From the NCBI GenBank assembly GCA_900491605.1, contig UESW01004358.1:523174-587173 (forward strand): DNA of 64,000 nucleotides, given 5' to 3'. This DNA comes from Calamus simplicifolius (Eukaryota; Streptophyta; Magnoliopsida; Arecales; Arecaceae). The position numbers and the translations under genes were made by a program. Positions 55,741-64,000 of the stretch are shown piece after piece (the first letter of the stretch is position 1; every line of letters begins with the position of its first letter). The notes beneath the pieces are model-generated. The model saw nothing but the letters and a program-made list of their open reading frames with translations. It had not been told where the DNA came from and did no database searches.

Positions 55741-58700
55741 AAGATAGAATGGGAACCTATCCACCAATCAAATTAAGTTATATATGGATATTTCTGGATA
55801 AGCCCTCTAATTTGATGCCAAATGTTGAAGACTATCTATCAATATAATAGAATGTCTTGTTTTGGTGCTTTATATTATATGAGAAAGTGGACATGGTTTC
55901 CATTTGTAGACACTTTTGCTGCTTTGATTTTCCTGCTGTTCTGTATCACGATTTTAAATGACCTTGGTGGATTCACATGATACTTGATTTTAAGATGGAG
56001 CAGAGTAGCAAAACAACTATGCAAATATTCTTTATCGCAAAAAATCATTCATTTCTCAAAATAAAAGAAATAACCTATTAAATAATGTTGAGGTTATCAT
56101 TGTCCACATCATAACATAGTCACCATAATGGATGTCTTGATGCTTGCTGTGTATATGGAGAGCAACCACCCATCGCAGTGTTTTTTTCCCCCCTTTTTCT
56201 TCTTTTTTATTTAAGATTAAGATGGGCTAATTAACATTCTCTCCTATGTCTAATCCATCTCTTGAGGGCTGACTCTGGACTCTAACTGAAATTGAATCCT
56301 CATCCTCTTCACAAGTGGGAAGGGGTAGATACCATTCAAGCAAGTGCTTGGTAGTCTGTTGTAATGTATTTTGTTATTCTTCAAATTTGTTGTGGTTTAG
56401 ACGCTTAAGTTTGGTAATTGAGTTTACTCTGTTTCCTGATGAACCAATTGACCAAGCCTTTTGACATTGTTAGTCTCCTATAGTCACTCTCTTAACCACA
56501 AATCATGACATCAAGTGCCACAATATTCTTACCACCTATGTTGGTTATTGTTCTTTTATTCCATAGAATACAATAAGCATTACTTCATCTTTGCGAGACA
56601 TTTCTTTTTTAAATTAGTTGATTCTCTCAATAAAAATTAAAAATTCAGTCATACTATTTGGTTAATAAAAGGTGAACGAACAATTAGTCTTGTATGTGAA
56701 TGCCATAGAAGTTTTGGACCATGACTTTAATCCCGAAGCCCTATTGAAATTCTTTCTTTTTTATGTTATTCATAAATGCATCTTTTTTGAAGGAGGGGGG
56801 AGGGGGATGGAATATGGTGCATAGCTAATGTATACATATTAATGTAATTGTGATGATGATGACAACGACAACGATGCGCTAATCTTAAATTCAATGGGAT
56901 TGATTGCATGAATCCTTTTCTCTGCTTAGTTTTGAGTTATATTTTTTTTATAAGATTGAAAGATATTAAATGTTTCTTTATTACTTCATTTTATATAGTT
57001 TTTGATGTATTTTATCTTTTTTTTTCTATATATATCAAATTAATGTAATTATGACATTGAAATGAAACTATTGGTAAACATGAGTAGACAAGCTCCTACA
57101 ACATTAATAGATCATTGATCAATTCTTACCATTATCATTGATTAATCAAGCCAAGATGACTTTAAAAAGTGGCAATCATATTTATATCTTCCAGTTTTCT
57201 TTAATGCAAGTGCCTTCTTGTAGTGTGTGTTGATGGTAATCATGACAAATAATGAAGGCCGTATCATACATTAGTAATGCCTATTATAAGTCCTTGGACA
57301 GATTATTTGTTTTTATTTGGAGTGTATTTAGTTTGCTTTTGCAATTTGTGCTATTAGTTTGCCTTTGTTTATGACCTATCTAGACCATCTACTTATCAGA
57401 AAATTTCATTTATTGGTTGAGCTTTGATTTGATATTTGATGATAAGAGGTCAGAGCAAAAACTTGTAAATTTCAAACTAAATTATAGCAGAAATATTTAC
57501 CTGTTTATGCATTTTAAACTTTACAGCCTTGGCCTTGATCAGAAAAAAAAACTTAGACTTGGCATGTCTTACACATTTCTTGCATGCTACAACTGACAAA
57601 TGAGACTCCTATTCCAAGCTTTCTGGTTAGATTTCAACATGTCTCAGTTGATTGATATACTAACAGAACAGGGTAATAAAGTAATGATTTCCAACTCATT
57701 GCCTCTAATTTCAGTTAGATGATCTCAGCAGGCCAATGCTATCTTCTGTGATACAATGCACCAAGAATGGATTCTTGTGTGTATGGGTTGCCTTTCAGAT
57801 TGCACACTGATATTTCTATGTTGACCAAAGTTTGGGACGAAGATTGCTTTTTATTTAGTCATAGACCTGTTTTATATGGAGCAACATATAACAACAAGAA
57901 TGGACAGACGAACATGATGTTTTTGGTTCATACGCAATCATCAAGAAACCAGACAAAAGGAATAACTTTAAAAGAGTATTTTGGCATTTCAATCTAGTTC
58001 ATTTCTTTCAAGGTTCATATTGTTCGGTTGAAAGTCAAATTTGAGAACCTCACTTGTACCGTGCTTCCATTCACTGCGTCTGGTTGAGAATCCTATTATG
58101 GTTTAAAATGTCCTTCACTTTCATTACGTTTTCCAAGCAATTGGTTGACTGGAGCTGATGCTCAAGGTCAGGTCTTGTGGGCTCTCCATTCTGGTCCTCC
58201 AGATATCTTTAGCTTAAAAAAATTATATAATAATTTAATTTGAAAAAATACTACCTGATATTTAAAAAAATAAAAAACAAGAACTGCAATAAAAAATAAA
58301 TAAAAAACTACCACAACAACACCATAATATCAAACAAGACAAAGGAATTGAATTTTGAGGGGAAAAAAAATAACCCATGATAAGATCAAAAATCCGAACT
58401 TTCTTACAAATAAGAGCTAAAAGTTTAAAAAGGTATAAAATAGATCAATTTGATCTGATACAAAGAAAAGGATAGTCATATTTAAAAAGTCAAATGTTTA
58501 AAGTAAACAGGCAAAGAAAGTAAGATTCATTATTCATTCCATTACAAACATTGGAAACCATGAGTAAGATTTCAAATTCATAAACATACTTAAAATTAAT
58601 TTTAATTTATTGATTTTAACTTTTTAAAAATAATAATGTTTGAGATTCTTTAAATCGATAAAGAGAGAAATAATATTTAATTTCTATCTAAAAGATAAAT

Positions 58701-59404
58701 AAAATTTAATGAGTAATTTTTTTTTTTCCATCACTTAGCACGGCCTTCCTTGTGGTAGTCTAAGTCGAAGCTAAACTGGACCAAAGAGCATCAAATTTCC
58801 TCTCGTTACTGTTATAGGCTTAGTTTTCCAAGATACTCGAGAGGGGGTATATGCGGAGCTCCATCGTCCATCTAGTTTTATTGGACTGGAGCGGAGGAGT
58901 AGACGCTAATGACTTCATTATCCTTATATTTTGAGTGTATTTCACATTCATCTCTAAATTAAAATTATTTATAATTAATCTTTTAATTATGATTAAATTT
59001 ATATTTATTATTATTATTTAAATAGATATTAAAATTAATAAAAAAAGATATATGGCTATATATAACCACTAAAGTTAAATTAATAATAATCATAAAATAA
59101 TATATGCTGATTTAATTAAAATTAATTTAATCAAAATCTATTTAGAATTATTAGAAGTCATATTACTGATTTTAATTAACTTTAATAACTATTTAAATGA
59201 TTATAGTAAAATATAAATTAAATTATAATTAAAAAATTAATCATAGTTTTTTTTAACTTAAGAGAATATAAATTCATCTACGGTTGGGAGGTTGGGTAGG
59301 GTTAACCCTATCTTTTGAGAAGAGCAAGCAAGGATTATAGCTGATTTAAATTAGTTGAGGGCGAATCAATGTAGTTAGCGCTAGAAGTTGAGGTTGAATC
59401 AATG
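55741..59404. other. Intergenic region after the zinc-finger gene, no secure gene
   Basis: The first ~150 bp is probably the 3' untranslated region. The rest is AT-rich unique-looking DNA; a 76-codon open frame at 57767-57997 has no recognisable domain. 58200-58735 and 58900-59280 are A/T-rich. No RNA gene was seen. Confidence 0.4.
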
Positions 59405-59997
59405 TTGATGATCTCCCATTTTATTCTATTCAATGCTGCTATCCTAATGACTTGCCTAAGAAAGGTTAAAAGATGCTTTCGAAATTTTTTTTGGGCATCT
59501 ATGCAGGATAGTCATGGTGTTCATCTACTAGCGTAGGATACTATTTATTTGTCGATTAGTGAAGGCGGTCTCGGGATCCCGTCGCTGATCGTCAGAAGGG
59601 AGGCTCTGATGGACAGGCATGCTACTTAGTTTTTATTGGATTCACACTACATGTGGAACTTCATCATGTGGGCCAGATATGGTGATTGGACCCCTCACAC
59701 GGATTTTCAGTCTACTCGTGGTTACTCTTTCTTTTGAAAAGAGATCTGTCGGCATGCTTCTATTATCCTGGACAACATCTCGTGAATGATTGGCGATGGC
59801 TCCTCTGTTGATGTAGTTCATGATACTTTGATTGTTTGTCTCTTCTTATCCCACTGGCCTATATTTGTTAGTACGGATGTTTTGAGCCGTATGAGAGTCA
59901 ATGACTTGATTACTCGGAACCGCTCTGCTTAGCATATTGCTACTGTGTCACATCTTTTCGGCGATGAGCTCTCATACCGGATCCTCTCTATTCCTTT

Positions 59998-60967
59998 TAG
60001 GGATGGCAACGGTCTGGGGATGCTCGGGGCGGTCTGTACCGGTCCTCGTTCCCTGCCCCATTAAGTCATTATAGGGAACGGGACAAGGACGGGGATACCC
60101 GGCCGAGCAAACTGAGTACATGTTTGCCAGTTTATATAAAAAAATAAAATTATTTTATTAATTTTATAATTTAATAAAAATTTAAAAAAATAAAATTTTT
60201 AGAATAAGAGGGAGACTAATCGAGAAAAATCAAATAATGATATTGATACATATAAGAGATTCTTCGACTTCTGAAATGGTTTGATTTGATTTTGTTTTTA
60301 GCCATTATAATTACCATCATCACACAACAAATCATCCATACTTATGAAACCCCTTTTTAGTTGTAAAATGGAGTCAGGCCTGGCCTCTTCGTCATGACCT
60401 GCCACGTACGTCATACCTTTGGTCAACTCCATAGAGAACTCATCAACTATTAAATGCTCTATTTTTTATTTTTATTTTTAAAAGTAAAAATAAAATCTTC
60501 AGAATAAAAGTAAAGAAGTTTACAAATAATATTTAAAAAAAATTCACTCTCTCTGGGATAAGGAAGAAGGGAACAAAAAGTAAGAAAGAAAATAACTAAT
60601 AAAGAGAAAAATTAAAAAATGAAGATTTCTAATGCAACAGTCGTAAAAAAAAGAATACATTTAAATTTTAAAGTAAAAAATAAAAAGATATCTTTCTTTA
60701 AAAATAAAGAAAAGAGATGAGCGTAGTAGCGTACCAAAAAGAAAAAGTGTTGGAGGGCGTCGATGGGCATCAATTCGCGAAGATAGACGATGGAACTAGG
60801 TTCTCGTTTGGTTTTGATGTTTAGAACTTCAAAGTTCAGATTGGTTGCATGAAGGAAGGAAAAGCAAGAGACGGCTGCATGAAAGAAGGAAGAGCAAGAG
60901 TCAAAAAAGAATAAATTCAAATCGTATTTTACTATATATATTATTTATTTTTAATTTTTAATTTTTA

Positions 60968-61004
<37 letters not shown>

Positions 61005-61212
61005 AAATTTAAATATATTATTAAAGCTAATGGGGATGGGGATAGGTAAATAGGGATAGGGCGGAGAATATCGTCCCCGAGCTGTTTACCCATTTAGCCG
61101 TTAACGAAAAATCCCCGTTACCCATTAAGCCATTTAGACTTGGAATTCTCTAACCCGTTAAGAATGGTACCGATCGAGTAAACAATTAAATGGAAAAAAA
61201 TTATCATTCTTA
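59998..61212. mobile_element. Non-autonomous hAT-like element, 1215 bp, inside LINE D
   Basis: ATTCCTTT at 59990-59997 and ATTCCCTT at 61213-61220 form an 8-bp target duplication with one transition, as hAT elements make. The left end is TAGGGATGGCAACG; the right end inverted reads TAAGAATGATAATT, the same end with only C-to-T/G-to-A-type changes. Removing the element rejoins LINE codons SIPF-TPDHT. The interior repeats GGGGAC/GGGAACGG and CCCGTTACCC-type motifs near both ends and is AT-rich in the middle. No transposase is encoded; the minus-strand open frame at 60920-60612 is Phe-rich and unassigned. Confidence 0.85.
60970..61001. repeat. (TA)n microsatellite inside the hAT-like element
   Basis: About 15 TA units in the AT-rich part of the element; simple sequence. 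Confidence 0.85.
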
Positions 61213-62325
61213 ATTCCCTTTACACCAGATCATACATATGATACCAGACTTTGGAGGAGATATTGCATTCCTTGTGCTCCCACCAGGGAGCTCATGGAGA
61301 TTTACAGGCCACAGCCTTAGAACAAAATGGATGCGGCTTGGTTTTGGCAGCTTCCCACCCATCCCAGGATCAGACTCTTCATTTGAAAGCTTGCGTGAGA
61401 CTATCTTCCTACTTGTTCCCTGCTCTCTTGGAGGGGAATAGTCATCCAGCCTACTTATCCTTTATGTGGTCTGGAGGAGGAAATTATTGACCATGCCATC
61501 TTTACCTCGGCGGTGTCTTTCCTGCACTTCATCCGTTAGGATATTTGGAGAGGTATCCAGCAGAGGGGTTCTACCTGGGCTTATATAGCTTACCATATAT
61601 GCTTGTCTCAAAATCTTCTTGTTTTTACTAATGAGACAGTTCCTCTCCATAGGATATTAAGGAAAGCTAGCTCTTTATCAGCTTAGTATACACTTTACCA
61701 TACAGCCCATGATTTTGACAGTCTTGGCCTCTAGGACTCCCCTGCTGCCTTGGCAGCGCACCGTCATATGGTCTTCATCTCTTGGGAGCCCCCACCCCTA
61801 GACTTTGTCAAAATCAACTTTGATGATAGTGTCAGAGGCAGATTTGCTGGATCGGCCTTTGTCATCCGTGGGGTCAGATGGAGCTATGCTAGCGGCGAGT
61901 GGATTTGGCCTTCTAGACTCTTTTGTTCCATTAGCCGAGCTTTATGTAGCTTGGGTTGGTATCTCCTATGCCACTCGCGTTTTTGGAGCTCGCAGATTCA
62001 TTATTAAGGGGGATTCTCTCACTATCATTCGATGGATTAGGAAGGATCCGTGCGACTACTTGCCAATCAACCCCTTGATACAGGACATTTGGCTCACCTT
62101 GCAAGATGCACACAGAGTCCTGGTTTGACATGTCTATAGGAAAGCTAACTCAGTGGCTGACTGGGTTGCTGCTTCTGTGGCCTATTATTCTGGATTTTGA
62201 AGGTGAAAGCAGGGGACACATGCCCTATTGTATTCAAACAATTTTTGTTTTCTGACCTTTCGGACTTGACCTGCACTAGAATGGTGTGATCACCCACTTA
62301 TACCAAAAAAAAAAAAAAAAAAAAA

Positions 62326-64000
62326 CAAATATGAGGATTGCATTTACGAACCACCCATGGTTTTTCTTATCCTACCCATTGTTTTGAAAATCGGACCGGA
62401 CCGGCTAGTCAAACTGGTTCAACCATGAACCGATCATTAGTCCGGCCCAATTTTATTGTTAAAGTTGGCTTTTATATGATTTGATAAAAATCAAAATATC
62501 CATTGAATCAGCCGGATTTTGAAGAACGGTTCAATTCCGATTTTTAGACTTTTAGTTTTTTGGGGCCCCTGCCGTGCATAGGGTGCAACTTAGGCTGGGT
62601 TCAACCCGAACCCGGCCCGCCGAACCCGATTTACAGTAGTGTTTAAACTCATGTTTGCCCAACCCGAACCCGAAAGACCCAGGTTTAACCTGGTCTGATT
62701 TGCAATTAACCCTGGTTCGGGTTGATCGCAACCCGAACCCGAGGGTTATCCGAACGGGGGTAGCTTATCGGTACCAAGTTTTTGGGGCATTGAGGGTGCC
62801 GGTCGGGTTGGATGAGATGACCAACTTGAGGGCGAGAAGGGTAAGGTCGTCGGTCGCATGCAAGAAAAAGAAGGACAAACATAAAGACGGACCACCCACA
62901 CATTTCATTTCACTTCTTGCCTCCTCCTCTTCTTTATTTACGGCACTGCCATCCCTACAATGAGGCATTGCAGCGAGAAAGAGAGAGAGCGGGAGAGAGA
63001 GGCAGAGGGAGGCCGCGCCTTCTGCGAACCGGGGGGGTTTTTAGTGTTTGAAATGACGAAAATGGATGTAGGTTGGTTCGATCAGACGGAAGTGAATGGA
63101 CTAATGGAAGATGTGATGGAGGGTGTTTTGGTAAATATGGAGGGATGGTTTTCAAAATGCTTCAGTTTATGGTGGTAAGCATCAGGAGGCAAGCTGGAAT
63201 TGGAGTTTTTTTAAGCTTTTGTTGCCTTTCACAGAAGGAGCCTACGAAATAAAATAACCATTCGATTTTTTAAAAAATATACCTCTCATGACCGGTGCGC
63301 TCGAGTCGAAAGCAAGCTGTACGGCATAGGGGCTCAGATGTTACGAATCTCAGTGTTCTCTTTGATCCATGAACGGTGAAGACATCAAGTCAAGTAATGG
63401 TCAGTTCCGTATCCTCGATTGCTGCAATTTCTCACCGCAGGGCGATTCGTATTGGCTCATTTGCTTTTTCATTCTTTTATTATATCAATCTTACAGGCGA
63501 GCTTATCATTCTCTTCGTAAGAGTAGGGTATGGGCTTAGCATAGTGTCTTGCTTGATTCCTTTCTCATTTACCTTATCTTTTTCTACTTTGAAAGTGGGA
63601 TGTGCAACGATGAAGCGAAAGAAAAAAAAGAGAGAATCGATATGAAGTCATTTCTGAGAGGGTGTTTTGTCCGCACCATCCTGTGCTTTGGTTATTGGAG
63701 TTGTTACCTTTTCTTTTATTTTATTTGGCAAAAAGTTATTTTCTTGCTTCTGGGAAGCTAACATGGCCAATTTTTGTACCTCTATATCTTTTTAAATTTC
63801 TTTGTGTGAAGACCAGCTGGCATTTTTCAGGTGCAATAAAACTATAACAGGGTAGTGGTCGTGCCAGTGGCCCATTCATTTTTTTCAATTTAGGTAAGAT
63901 TTTTTTTAATACAATATTAAAGCCCCAAGTCTAGCTTATGCATTCAGTAAGAGATTTTGTTTTTTGTTTCTGGGATCCATAATTCGATATTTATTAACTT
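62326..64000. other. Right-edge region, repeats and unresolved open frames
   Basis: 62370-62540 holds GGACCGGACCGGCTAGTC and CCATGAACCGATCATTAGTC, a diverged inverted theme common in plant repeats. 62600-62760 has clustered AACCCGAACCCG motifs. A GAGAGAG/GCGGGAGAGAG leader-like tract at 62976-63005 precedes an open frame from 62960 to 63175 (possible start at 63053) that matches nothing I know. An unrelated open frame from 63376 may be the first exon of a gene off the right edge. No product is assigned. Confidence 0.3.

Larger units (their letters stand above)
59405..62325 (+). mobile_element. 5'-truncated L1-type LINE split by a hAT-like element (LINE D)
   Basis: LINE sequence at 59405-59989 corresponds to the reverse transcriptase thumb and later parts of LINE B (NAAILMTCLRK, FFWASMQDSHGVHLL, SEGGLGIPS, VRREALMDRHA), with stops. 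It resumes after the insertion near 61221 with PDHTYDTRLWRRY-like and zf-RVT (RLFI, CPLC-type) remnants, then RNase H at 61800-62170 (FVKINFDDSV; LAELYVAWVGISYATRV; IIKGDSLTIIRWI; KANSVADWVA). It ends in GGTGTGATCACCCACTTAT and an A tail at 62305-62325. Stops and frame changes make it a pseudo-element. The 5' edge is approximate. Confidence 0.85.

Overview
The window is plant nuclear DNA, almost certainly from a monocot. It is AT-rich, the genes have GT-AG introns of up to 5.8 kb, and plant-type L1 LINEs, CACTA (En/Spm), hAT and small inverted-repeat elements make up most of the rest. A palm-like genome would fit the long introns and repeat load, but nothing here fixes the species.

Only three host genes can be defended. 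(1) A minus-strand seven-exon gene (5771-13621) encodes a 319-residue plastid membrane protein of the Ycf36/DUF1230 family, most like CGLD27 of Arabidopsis. (2) A plus-strand three-exon gene (16430-25109) encodes a ubiquitin-RUB1 (NEDD8) fusion with a 5.76-kb first intron. Its ubiquitin half lacks two single bases, so as written the RUB1 part is out of frame with the ubiquitin start. (3) A plus-strand three-exon gene (54275-55740) encodes a 77-residue At2g23090-like small zinc-finger/SERF-type protein. They are ordinary, separately transcribed plant genes and show no functional link.

Layout: 1-5308 is a tandem array of a ~2.35-kb LTR-like repeat. 5771-13621 is the CGLD27-like gene. 15191-15869 and 26068-26830 are two members of one inverted-repeat element family. 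16430-25109 is the ubiquitin-RUB1 gene, followed by a 124-bp tandem duplication. 27334-28490 is a foldback element built from repeats of a GTGTCGT motif. 28595-29095 is a LINE tail. 30672-49924 is a full-length but decayed LINE, split inside its endonuclease codons by a 13.27-kb CACTA element (33098-46363, target duplication GCT). The CACTA carries two minus-strand transposon genes, three blocks of a palindromic repeat, a GC-rich palindromic tandem repeat and a 2.65-kb satellite of 83-bp GATC-rich units. 50418-50570 is another LINE tail, 51907-52318 a small inverted-repeat element, 54275-55740 the zinc-finger gene, and 59405-62325 a LINE split by a 1.2-kb hAT-like element. 62326-64000 has no secure gene.

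The most unusual items are the 83-bp satellite inside the CACTA, the GTGTCGT foldback element and the paired frameshifts in the ubiquitin half of ubiquitin-RUB1. No wholly new biological system could be demonstrated from sequence alone.
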